From Capsicum annuum (Eukaryota > Streptophyta > Magnoliopsida > Solanales > Solanaceae), in the NCBI RefSeq assembly GCF_002878395.1, contig NW_025861901.1:275734-339733 (forward strand): a DNA stretch of 64,000 bases, given 5' to 3'. A program made the position numbers and the translations under genes. Each line of letters opens with the position of its first letter. Position 1 is the first letter of the stretch. Below the pieces are notes generated by a model, which made no database searches, was not told the DNA's origin, and worked only from the letters and a program-made list of their open reading frames with translations. Shown piece by piece: positions 22,711 to 33,569 of this stretch.

Positions 22711-24522
22711 AGAGTGCCACTTGGCATAATTCGGTGTGCCAAGTCACCTTTGGAATATCCTTTTCGAAACCATTTGACTCTTAGACTGGTTTGCAAACAG
22801 AGATTTTGAATAAGGAATTCTGTTGACCGAGGGGAAGGTGTTAGGCACCCCTCGATCCCATGGTTCAACCACGGTCGCTTGGCAGAGCGTATCGGCTAAA
22901 TTGACGTTCCAAATGCATAAACCACACAAAAGCACGCAAAATAATCAAACAATAACAAAAACTAAACAAAAATGTAAAGTCCAGTCCAATTATTACAACC
23001 CGAAAATAAAAAATATTGAAATAAGCTACTCTAGTCCTAAACCATGCTTTACCCGATGCCACGGGGCTTGATCACGAACATCCTTAGCGTAAAAAATTTT
23101 TCGGGGCATTCCCCGGTGAATAAATACAAATTACCTCGGGGAATTCCCCGATTGAATAATACACTTTTCAAATAGGATAAACAAAACATTCAACTAATAT
23201 TCCGATCATTCTCACATTACACCAATCCTGAACTTGCCTACCCGAGCTTACTATTTGCCTACCCGCTCGACAACATACCGCATTCAACATCACCAATGTA
23301 TCAAAAATATCTAAATATTTACTTTTATGAATTTTCGATTCCCGTCTTCCAAATTTATTTCAAACAATATGATTAAACATGCTTTGATTTATCAATTCAC
23401 TTTTCAAAGTCCGAAACCAACATCAATCAACACATAACACATATTCGAACATACCAAACACGCAACAAATAAATCATCCATACCCACAACATCACCAAAA
23501 AGTCAAAATAAATTAAAGATTCGGTTAGAAGAAATGGACCTCGATGAAATTGATCCTTGATGATAATAAAGAAATTCGAAGACCAAAATACTCGACCGGA
23601 GAACCTCGATCGCGATAAATCCAATTCAGTATGATAAATACAAACGGGAAAGATTTAAAATCGGAATGGAAACCTTGGAAATGAACCCCCAACACTCGTA
23701 TTTCAAGCTATCCGTGACCGGCATGATTTCAAACAGAAAACTGAACTCTCCGATCGATTTTGGTGGACGTTGATCGGTCACCGACTTCACTGTTTCTGGT
23801 GCCTTCTGCCGTTGCCGGAGAGAGGTCGGGCCGACGGCCGGCTGCTGGAGTAGTGGATAGTGGGTGGAAACGTTAGCAGTGGTTCTTGATGGTTCATCCA
23901 GTTGGAACCACGGCTATAGACGGGAGAGCGGAGAGAGGAGGCCGGCAATGGGTCACGCACCAGCCACGATGACCAGCGTGGTGGTGGCCGGCGACAGCTT
24001 TTGCTTTTTGATAGAGAAAGATAGAAGAGAGAGAGATGGTATAGAGAGGGAGAGATCGTGGACCGTGAGAGAAGGCGGTGCCGGCGCCGACGAGATCTGT
24101 TGAGAGAGAGAGTGAGAGTCTAGAGAGAAGGTCTAGAGAGATGGAGGCTGATTTCCCTTTTCTCTTTGTTATTGTTCATGCCAAAAAATCTCCTCCTTTG
24201 TATATGTGTATTTGTGTATATATATTGTATTTTTCCTTTTTTTGGGTCCTTTCTTTTTGGACAAGAAACAAAAGAGAGGGGGGGGGGGGGGGATGTAGGG
24301 TAGGGGTAGGGGGTAGGGTATGGGGTGGTGATTTGTCATTTTCTTATTGGAGAGGGTTGTTAGGGTGTTAAAAGAATAAAAGTTTGTTAGGGATTTTGTT
24401 GAAAGTTACTCTTTTTTTTTGTATTTTTGTGGGATGTAATCATGTGGGTGAGGGTACATGATATGATAAGGTAAAAATGAATAAAATCAAACTTTTGAGG
24501 GGGACAAAATTATGTGTCTATA
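22711..24522 (-). repeat. Tat element 5' LTR, truncated at the inner end
   Basis: Matches 10899-12698 of the other LTR. The outer end is tgtgtctaTA rather than CA, a one-base change. About 124 bp present at the start of the left LTR (10775-10898) is missing here, and the gag start codon lies only 44 bases away. The usual primer binding site and leader are therefore gone too. Confidence 0.85.
24278..24330 (+). other. G-run expanded to 15 G
   Basis: Counterpart of 12449-12505. A run of 15 G at 24278-24292 stands where the other LTR has 7, followed by gggtaggggtaggggg with short loops. Confidence 0.6.
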
Positions 24523-24527
24523 GTAGA

Positions 24528-24998
24528 TATAGGGTTTTTCAAAAAAATATCATTTTCACAAACTTGACCCCAAAAATCCAAAATTACAACTTTCTGAACC
24601 GAGGATCAAAATGAGATTTAAAAGCAATAAAACCACACCAACCATGTTATCACCTTAAAATTGATGTTTCGGATCTCCTAGAACAAACCATTTTTTCATC
24701 TGATACACATATCAAAAGATGTTGACTGAAGTCAACTATAAGGCTTCTCAAGTGAAAACCCTAAACTTGAAGCCCTACCCTTCTTTGCTACTCACTATCT
24801 AAGGAGCAAATTCAAAGTTGGTTCTCAAGACACCAAAACTCACAATATCATATAAATCACACCAAAATGCATAAAAAGTCGTGTCAATAATCCCTACACC
24901 CCAGAAATACCACAACGCAACCACAGTGAGGGGTAAAATAATCAATTCACGTAGTAACACATATTTCACATAATTCATCAAAAATTCAAGTCATTGCA
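24528..24998 (-). mobile_element. Chromovirus LTR, right part (host of the Tat insertion)
   Basis: Right-hand piece of the LTR that continues at 10769 and below. On the minus strand it starts TGCAATGACTTG, preceded by a gataa and a TTCGAGGA block at about 25022-25031. This start lies about 80 bp after the end of chromodomain coding sequence, as expected for a 3' LTR. Confidence 0.6.
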
Positions 24999-25079
24999 TT
25001 ATCCGTAACTAAAAATCTAGTTTTTCCTCGAACTAAAGAAAAGAGAAATACCAGAAATCAGGAAAAGGTAGGGATAAGA

Positions 25080-26280
25080 ACTACACATATCAAACTTGAC
25101 CTCCCAAGTAGTCTGAACTACAGGTCTATGTATCCATTTAACCCTGACCACTAGAATAACTCTAGAACGCAACCTTCTAACATCCCTATCTAAGATAAGG
25201 ATCGACCCTCAACAAAAGACAATCTCTCATCTAACCGAACCGACTCCAAACGAATGACATGAGACTCATTTGTAATTTAATGGTCAAGTATGGGAACAAG
25301 AAAAGTTGGTTGAACAACTATTAACTCTAAGGGAAAAGCCAACTCATAAGCTACATCATCAATAGTTTGAAGAATCTCTAATGGGCCAATATACCAGGGG
25401 CTAAGCTTTCCCCTCCTCCCAAACCGCATTACATCTTTCATGGGTGAAACTCAAAGAAAAAGATTATCACCAACACCAAATCTTATGGTACGAAGTATAT
25501 GGTCTACATAACACTTCTACCTAATCTGGGCCGCTTGAAGTCTATCCTGAATTATTCAAACCCTATCCAAAGACTCATGATGGAAATCCATACCTCAAGG
25601 TCTATTATCAGATACCTCAAACCAATCAATTGGAGAGCGACAATGCCTATCATACAAATACTCAAATGGAATCATATCAATACTAAAATAGTAGTTGTTA
25701 TTATAAGAAAACTCCACCAAGTCTAGATGTTTCTCCCCCTCACAATAAAAGTCAATCACACAAGCGTGGAGAATATACTCCTAAACATGAATAGTCTACT
25801 CGGACTAACTGTCGGTTTGTAGTGAAATATTGTACTAAGATTAACCAGAGTACCAAAATCCTCCTAAAAAGTCCTCCAAAAGTATGATGCGAATACTGAA
25901 CCTCGACCTAAGATGATAGACACTAGCACACCACGAAGATGCACAATCTCACAAATATAGATACTGGCCAACCTCTTGGTACTAAAAGAGACCTAAATCA
26001 GAATAAAAGAAGAAGAATTGATTAGTCGATCCATGATGACCCAAACACTATCAAAACCATGATAATTATGAGGCAACCTAATCATGAAGTTTATAGTAAT
26101 TAGTTCCTACTTTCACTCGGAAATAGGTAACCTCTGAAGCAAATCGTTGGTCTTATATGCTTGGCCTTAAACTACTGGTAACATAGGCAACAAGATAGAA
26201 AATGTTCTATATATTTTCTCATACCACCACACCAGTAATGTTGTCGCAATTTACGATACATCTTAGTCACTCTCGGATGG
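25080..26280 (-). pseudogene. Chromovirus integrase and chromodomain
   Basis: Translating the minus strand across frames gives integrase landmarks in order. The zinc-finger part ends YRKLRQHYWCGGM at the right edge; then come an HDSVW-like segment with VIMDRL, SIILGRGSVF where ISDRG is usual, and LVEFSYNNNYYFSIDM with RHCRSPI. The C-terminal YIGPLEILQTIDDVAYEL and RLDERLSFVE match the integrase tail and chromodomain of Tekay/Del-type elements. The second catalytic Asp reads Gly here. Many stops and shifts are present. The right edge is cut by the solo LTR at 26286. Confidence 0.75.
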
Positions 26281-26285
26281 CTAGA

Positions 26286-28499
26286 TATAACACCCCATAT
26301 TTTTAGACTAGAGTTTGAACTATCCTCCCTATGTGTATAGAATCAAATATGATGATTTTAATTTATATATAAGTATCAATAAAATTTTTTTAATGTGGGA
26401 ACATCTATGGGGAGGGATGGAAATCATAAAAATCTCCCAGCTTAATGTTAAGTTGAGCATTTTCCTACCTATTGAATTTTAGTAAATGATTTTTCTTGTG
26501 TCAATTTTAAATTACCATTATACTAGAATATATAGAGTTATGTGTGCCATTATATATTAAATTAAATCCATTCGAGTCCTCTTTTCAGTGCAACTAACTG
26601 TTTGTCAATTCGTGTTTTGAATAAAAAGTTATGAGTATTTTACTGAGACACTTTCTAGGGATCGTGATTGGAGTTGCGAGGAAATGTTGGAGCATAGAAT
26701 TTGGGGTCGCGAGGCAAAGATCATTATTTGATTTTGGGTACGTGGACCAAATATTCTTTCCCAAACTTTAAAACACATTTTTCAACTTTACATCAAGGGG
26801 AAAATGGTCCTTTCCACCCCCATAACTCCCTTAATTCGTCATATAACACTACAAATCATCCTAAGACTAATTGAAATTCCCCAAACCCTCATTGTCTTCA
26901 TCTCAAGAATAACAAGGAGGGACTTTTCAATTCTAAAGCTTGTAGATTCCCAACTCAATTTTTTTTTTTTCAATTTTCCTCCATCAAAAGGTGTGTAGGA
27001 CTATCCTAACTCTCATGGGTGTAAGTTTAATATTTTAAACAAGCTTTAAAGTATATATTTTTGTATATATTAAAATGGGTTTCCAAAATGTTTGAGGAGC
27101 ATGCATTATGAATCCAATTTTAAGATGAAATTTTTATTTACTATGGGGTGTTTCCATAAATTTGAATTATAATCATGTGTATGTATGTTATGAGTTTCGA
27201 GAAGTGATTGAGAGCACGATTTATGAAATTCCCCTCTAATGATTAAATTTATTGTCTTGACATATTATGGGTTGTTCGAATGGATGATTAAAAGATTAAG
27301 TTTAAACATTTTGTTATCGCTTATGGATTGATATTGTTTTATGACCAAATGAGAAGGTGCTTATTTGATTTAAAAATTCTCATGTTTCCTAAGAAAGAAT
27401 TGCATATGATTGATGAAAGAGATGACTGCCGTATGTTAAAGTATTGAAAGGGAAGTGTTTTGGCATAAGTTTTTATGTGCTTTTGAAATAAAAACTCTCA
27501 TGTGATGTTATAAATCTTTTGGTAGCCATTTGTATATTTTTGAAGGAGAATGGCTATGGATATGATATGATATGACATGATATGGCTTGCAAGTCTAGGT
27601 ATGATGATACCTATCATGAAATGCCCTTGACATGAAAGCAAAGAATGTATAAGCAATGAGCATGGTTTTAAAAGGTTAAAAATGGGCTTATAGAGAGTTA
27701 GATGGTTTCCCAAAGAAGGCATTGGTGTAGAAAGGCTCAATGCGGAAATCGTGTTTGGCCAACACAAGACTTATTATACCCTAAAATAGGGGATTATACG
27801 CTAGTGATGGCCCTATGGCATAGTATAGATCACGTACTCCAATTCTTGCGGCAAACTAGTATTGGTGGTTTGGCTGTCGATTCAAGGATGGATCTATAAA
27901 GCCTGTGGTTAATCATAATTTTAGGGTGTACCATCTAGCTCAAAACTAAAGAAAAGAGTTGAGTACATGATTTACAAGAATGGTTAAAGCTTTTGAATTA
28001 TGCCCATGTGTTTTTATATATATATTATGCTATATTGTTTTCACATTGTTCTCAATTATTTTACATTAAATACATATTATTTTTTATTAGTTCTTCATAC
28101 CAATACTTTCCAAGTATTGACCCTTATAATATAGGTTCTGAGGTATAGTCCCATGGTCCATCACGTCAGTAGAACAATTGTATACAACAGAGTTGGTGAG
28201 CTATCCATCTTTTGACGGGCATTTATTCATATGTTAACTTCTTTTAGTTTATAGTCCAGTCGGGGGCTTTGTCTAGACTTAGACATTTAGTATTCAGTAG
28301 AGGCTTCATAGATGGGATTTGAGTATTGTATTGTCGTAACTTTATTAAAATATTTTGATCATAAGATCAACTTTAATTTCATTATATCTTCCGTACTTTT
28401 ATTTATATATGGATTATGCTTATTTGAATACTAAGGGGTCTCTCGCGCCTTCGTGGTTCAGAATGCCCATTGGCCAAGGCTTTGGCTTGAGTCATGACA
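26286..28499 (+). mobile_element. Solo gypsy LTR, 2,214 bp
   Basis: Starts TATAACACCCCATATTT (the first G of TGTAACACC has become A) and ends GGCTTGAGTCATGACA. It is flanked by CTAGA at 26281-26285 and 28500-28504. Removing it rejoins the integrase zinc-finger coding sequence of the host element on the minus strand. There is no internal region, so it is the product of recombination between two LTRs. A gatatgatatgatatgacat microsatellite lies near 27555. By its ends it is plus-oriented. Confidence 0.85.
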
Positions 28500-28504
28500 C
28501 TAGA

Positions 28505-29126
28505 ATACCTGGAATAATAGGACTTCTCTAAAATCAATCTAATCCAATTACCCACTCTCGGTACATAATATCGGCTTCCAATCCTCAAGACACCATTTGA
28601 ATCCAGTGAGGATTCCTTAGCCTTACCACTTAACACCTTATCCCCAATTAATATCAATCCAACATCATCAAAGTGATGAGCTCAAATATTCTCCATCTAG
28701 GAAGTCCTGGCCTCGACAAATGCCAAAAATGCCCAGATGTCGAAATGTCAAGCCTAACCAACTTGTTAGATAAAGTCTAAAAATCTAAGGCCAAAGGACT
28801 CTCCTGGGTCAAAAGATGTGCTATGCTACCCATGCTAGTCGACTTCCGGCTCAAGGCATACGCAACTACATTAGCCTTGCTCGAATGATAGAGGATTGTC
28901 AAGTCATAATCCTTAAGAAACTCAAGCCAACGATGCTACCCCATAGTAAGATCTTACTGGGTGAAGAAATACTAAAGGCTATGATTATCTAATAAAATCG
29001 CACAATAAACTCCATACAGGTAGTGCCTTTACAACTTTAAGCCAAAAAAACCGCTCACAACTCCAAATCATATGTAGGGTAATTTCTCTCATAGGGATTC
29101 AACTAGCGAGAAACATACACAATTGC
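28505..29126 (-). pseudogene. Chromovirus RNase H end and integrase start
   Basis: The minus strand reads LEFLKDYDLTILYHSSKANV and AYALSRKS, the end of RNase H in gypsy elements, followed by MGSIAHL and the linker to integrase (ESSLDSNGVLRIGSRYYVP at about 28560-28615). An RNase H segment with LLDNHSL lies nearer 29.0 kb. Stops are frequent. The piece is cut at 28500 by the solo LTR and at 29131 by the three-LTR complex, and continues at 52445. Confidence 0.78.
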
Positions 29127-29911
29127 CTAACTGTAACGACCCAATTTTCTCGAATCGGAATATCACACGGTGCTCATGATCCCGAAGGACCACAAACTAA
29201 CCCTATACTGATATTTGTACTTGAACACTACATAATATAGATAATAAATGTGGAAAATAGCCATAAGGTTCAAAACATCTAAAAATACTCAAAATTTAAA
29301 ACTGAATACTGATACATCTGTCTGAAAAGCCTCTAAACAGTCTAAACTGTGGAGTTGATGGGATATGTCCCCAACTAACTCCGTCTACAAAAAATAAACT
29401 AAGTCTGATATAATAATAATAAAAATAAGGGTCATACTCGATTGAAGAGGACTCACTGCTATGTCACTGCTGCTGACTGGGGCTGAGCTACTAAGGGTAC
29501 TCTAGATCTCATGCCTCTGAACCTATGGTGTCAAATAAAACACCATAGCGCAAATACGTCAGTACGGGAATGTACCAAGTATGAAGATGAGGTAAGGATA
29601 AATGCAAGGTTTTATGCATGAACAATTACTTAACTGAATAATTATGAGAATACTGAATGAGGACATATACATGAATGCACAAACCATCACTGAAAACATC
29701 ACAACGCAAAATACTGAAACTCGGATACTGGTTTACTGACATTTGAGCTCATTACTAACGTCTGAGATACTGAACACTAGATTATCTGATATTAATAACT
29801 GAGTACTGGATTTTAAATTAGTCTTATCTAGCGAGTGATCTCAAAAACTGATTAACTAAATCTACTCATATCAATGACTAAATTCTGAGCTTTCTACTCT
29901 CGAGTAACTGC

Positions 29912-30400
29912 ATCGGAGATCAAACCTCTCTAATGGATAATTTTGGAATCTACTATCAATAATAAGAAAAGATTATATCTGAAATTAAACCTATCTAGCA
30001 GAAGATCTCTGAATCTAATAATGAGAATAATCACTAAGTGTGAGACTGAGATTAAGGCTATCTAGCAGGTGATCTCTGGATCTGATAATGAGATTACTCA
30101 ACTGAATCTAAGAGTGATATCAAGCCTATCTAGCGGGTGATCTCTAGATTTGATAATGAGATTACTCAACTAAATATGAGACTGAGATTAAGCCTATATA
30201 GCGGGTGATCTGTGGATCTGATAATGAGATTACTCAACGAAATTTGAGATTGAGATCAAGCCTATCTAGTGGGTGATCTTTGGATCTGACAACAAGAATG
30301 CTCAACTGAATCTGAGATCAAGCCTATCTAGTGGGTGATCTTTGGATCTGATAACACTGATATACTGAATAACTTTATGTGGGACCATTCCTATTTAGCG
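29912..30400 (-). repeat. 60-70-bp tandem units inside LTR 1
   Basis: Six to seven diverged units carry the order atcaagcctatctagcgggt, gatctctggatctgataatg, agattactcaactgaat. The same array occurs in LTR 2 (about 34372-34850) and LTR 3 (about 49612-50070), so it belonged to the ancestral LTR. Confidence 0.85.
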
Positions 30401-32109
30401 GGTGGCCCATGAATCAATGGAGCTATCTGAGTTCCTTACTGAGATGGAAGATTGTATCTGGCAGTCTTGATTTTTGAGTTCTTTTTTGAAGACTGATATT
30501 AAAACTACAACTGTGGGAGTGCTCACTTAACTGACATGCCCTAAATCTGAACTGGTGGGATCCAACCTGTAACCCTAGCTGGAAGAGTGTCAATCCCGTG
30601 CCATGGGTAGAGATCTCTCTGGTCAAGCCTCTCTAATGGGTGACCCTCACAGGAAGTCAAGCATAGGGAAGTATAATAGTCAAGCGTATCTAACGGGTGA
30701 CAAACCTTTTCTAAATGGTGACTCCTGTATTGTGCGTTGGCTACGCAGTTCTAGAGTTCAGGGATTGCTCCTAACGACTCTGCCTCTCTAACAGGGAGCC
30801 GTTATCCCTACACTCGCTCGGTGCTAGCTCTTACTCCTAACTAAAAGACTCTGAACTGATTCTCAACTGAACTTAAACTGAGTCAAATATGGTACTAATC
30901 ATGTTTCTTGACTGATCTAACTGAGTTATACTAAATTCACTTGGTTCCATGTTTGACGAAATATTACTGAATCTTATTGTCTGACTAGATGCTACTGATC
31001 TCGGGATAGATTACTAGAATACTACTGAGGACTGAATTGAACACTTAATTGCTAATAGATCTTAGCTGAGTACTGAACTAAGGCTAGAATACTAGAGATA
31101 CTGAGATTACTAAGATTATTGAGATTTCTTACGTTTTGTATTTGTCTTAGAGTAGAGAGTTCTATAACTCACTGAGTTCTGAGAATCGTGGCTTGATTGA
31201 GATTATCGGGAAAACTGACACAGGCTCTAGACTGCAGCTAAATTGTCGGGTATAAATACCTCCAGGACTCGATAACATAAAAGTAAAGCATAACCATTCT
31301 TGAATTATCACGACCATGGATATTCATTCACCATCACAATTACTAAAGCATCTCTTCAAGCATTTAGAAATCATAAACATGTGATAGTATAGAGAGATAT
31401 GCTATTGGCTCATACTCAATTCAACAAGGTCTTGCATCAAACACTTAGCATGTATTAAAGTCTTTACATGTATCAAAGAGCACATAATTAGGAAATTTCA
31501 TGCTATCATGTCACAATTCTTTCACTAAGACTTTTCAACAAACACTTGGCATGCATAGGCTTGTACACAATTGGGGATTTCTAGTAAACATGCTATAATG
31601 GCTCTAATTCCTTCGCATAAGCATTTCATCAAACATTGCTTATTCAATAATTTCTTTACTTAATTAACATGAACACATTACTTAACAAGCAACTTGAAGA
31701 GGGTTTATCATGAATATCAGATACTAGGGTCAAAGCTTGTAAACCTTGCATACAAACATAAATCAAAACTCAATAATAGCATGAACATCAATTTCAACAC
31801 ACATGAATTATGAAAACCCATGAACATAAGATCTTTGAATTTTTGAAAAGGGTTCTTGAGCTTCTTGGATAAAAGGGACCCAAGAATCAACATCTACATA
31901 CCTTAGGGAAACTTTTTCTTAAAGGCTCTTGGAGAGATTCTTGATTTCTTTTGATTTTTTCTTAAAGAAGAAAGAAGGGTTTTGATTTTGTAGAAACTCT
32001 AGTTTTTGATTTTAAAGATGAAGAATTAAATTGTGAGTCTTGATCGGATATAAATAGGGTCTGAAAAGAGTGAGAAAAAGACCAAAAAGCCCTTTTAAAA
32101 TTGAGTTAA

Positions 32110-32460
32110 AAATGTTGAACGGGTCTGCGACGGTCGAAGTGATGATCCATCGCTTAGCTTGACGGTCGATCAGATCGTCCGTCGTACATCAGTTAGAAAA
32201 ATAATACACTGGCTCGATGCGACGGTATCAGAAATGGTCCGTCATAAATCCGATGGTCCGTCGGATCGTTCGTCACATGTTGGCCAGGATGAGGCCACAC
32301 TGCCTTACCGCGACGGTCCCAGTGTTGGTCCATCGCAGCCTCGACGGTCCGTCATCCTGGACGCCGCACTTGGGCCAGAAAATGGAGTCATTTCCTTGGT
32401 TGCAACGATCTTTCACAAGTTCAATGGTCCGTCAACCCAGCCGTCGCACCTGGGCAGTTT
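32110..32460 (-). repeat. Inverted-word array (gacggtc / gtccgtc) in LTR 1
   Basis: The words cgacggtc or gacggtcc alternate with their inverse forms ggtccgtcg, gtccatcgc or gttcgtcac at irregular spacing of about 15-40 bases. It is unusually CpG-rich for this window. Counterparts are 36248-36460 and 51850-52195. Confidence 0.8.
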
Positions 32461-32701
32461 CGACTGCTTTCAGTAAAATGGCTATAACTTCCTCGTTCGA
32501 TGTCGGATTTTGATGAAATTGGTATTGACGGAAAGCTTATTCAATGTTATACATGAAAAAAAGTTGATATTAGGGAAATCCTACTTTGTTAAAATTATTT
32601 CTCACTTGGGAAGGCACTTCTCAACCTTTTAAAGCTGAATTTACGCTTTACTTGACATGCTCTAAGGCTCAGACTATAAGAGAATTTTGTGGGGTCTAAC
32701 A

Positions 32702-33569
32702 ATATCTTTCCTTTGGAAACATTCATCCTCGAATGTCGGTCAATAGGCTAAGAATATTGATCAACTAAACTTACTCAAGGAATGGGAGCATTTGAAACAT
32801 GATCATGCAACTGGAACTACTGATATACTAAGCTCTCACACTGGACATGCATATCTGATGCATGGAATACTCAACTGAAGCTACTCATAAGATGAATTCT
32901 CATAATAGACACACATATCTGATGCATGGACTCACATCTGAGTTTATTTCAAGAATGTATGACTGAGCATACTTAAAAGATGAACTCTTTCTACTGAACA
33001 TGCATATCTAATGCATGAATGTCTGATTGAGCTCACTCTCGAAAGCATGACTGGCTATACAATAATAACTTGTGTTAACTTTGTAAGGAGAGTCTAAACA
33101 TGTAACTGAATAAGTGTAAGGACATGAAATCATCACAATATCATAGGGTATCTCCCCCTTGGGACTCTATATCCCTCTACGCACACTTCGCTGAAATATT
33201 AGGGCAGTGAACAGGGCACCTATGAATCAGGTCATGATTGACTGACTGAGATTTGAAACTAATTCATGAATCATGTTGACATATAAGCTCAAAATGGGAG
33301 AAAAGGATCTAACAACCCTATGGAAATTATCTCTACAAGGAGGCATCCTCTATAAATGGAAGAAAGAAGTGGATTAGACTGAGGATCAACTTGAGCTCAC
33401 GCTCACTCGCACGATATGAATACTGAAAGAAGGGAAACTGCTCCTAAAAAATCTTACAGCCTCTTGTACATAAATGTTGCACGCAACACACCTATGTACA
33501 AGACTCTATTAGATGCGGCTTTTCAAACTACCAAGGATACTATTGAATCTTAGGCTCTGATACCAATTT
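32702..33569 (-). mobile_element. Complex interior 1, 868 bp, deleted gag
   Basis: On the minus strand: primer site at 33565-33554, leader, an ATG at 33346 opening MPPCRDNFHRV, then directly the 3' noncoding region (from about 33312) and polypurine tract next to LTR 1. The gag is cut after about ten codons. The junction shares caa with both sources seen in interior 2 (near 37283 and 48557). Confidence 0.8.
33554..33565 (-). other. Primer binding site, interior 1
   Basis: The minus strand reads TGGTATCAGAGC, a perfect match to the initiator-Met tRNA 3' end, four bases from LTR 2. Confidence 0.88.

Larger units (their letters stand above)
10775..24522 (-). mobile_element. Tat-lineage Ty3/gypsy retrotransposon, 13.7 kb
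   Basis: A nearly complete element on the minus strand, flanked by the 5-bp duplication GTAGA at 10770-10774 and 24523-24527. From right to left it has a 5' LTR, gag, protease with G-patch-like tail, reverse transcriptase, RNase H, a second RNase H, integrase, a 2.8-kb repeat-rich 3' region, a polypurine tract and the 3' LTR. The second RNase H between RNase H and integrase is the mark of the Tat/Ogre group. LTR divergence over a 470-bp stretch compared by eye is about 4-5%, so insertion was fairly recent relative to its host element. Stops in gag and pol, a frameshift, a lost integrase Asp and a deleted primer binding site make it immobile on its own. Confidence 0.88.
29132..32701 (-). repeat. 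Complex LTR 1 (3,570 bp)
   Basis: Plus-strand ends are TGTAACGACCC and GGGTCTAACA. It contains the tandem array at about 29912-30400, the motif caagcctatctagcgggtga scattered to about 30790, and a CpG-rich array of inverted words at 32110-32460. A TATA-like tataaata lies at about 32049. Open frames inside it are not genes. Confidence 0.85.

Noticed and set aside
32159..32513. Open frames of about 100 codons in the complex LTR
   Set aside because: They run through the gacggtc/gtccgtc array inside an LTR; two frames overlap and neither has a recognisable domain.
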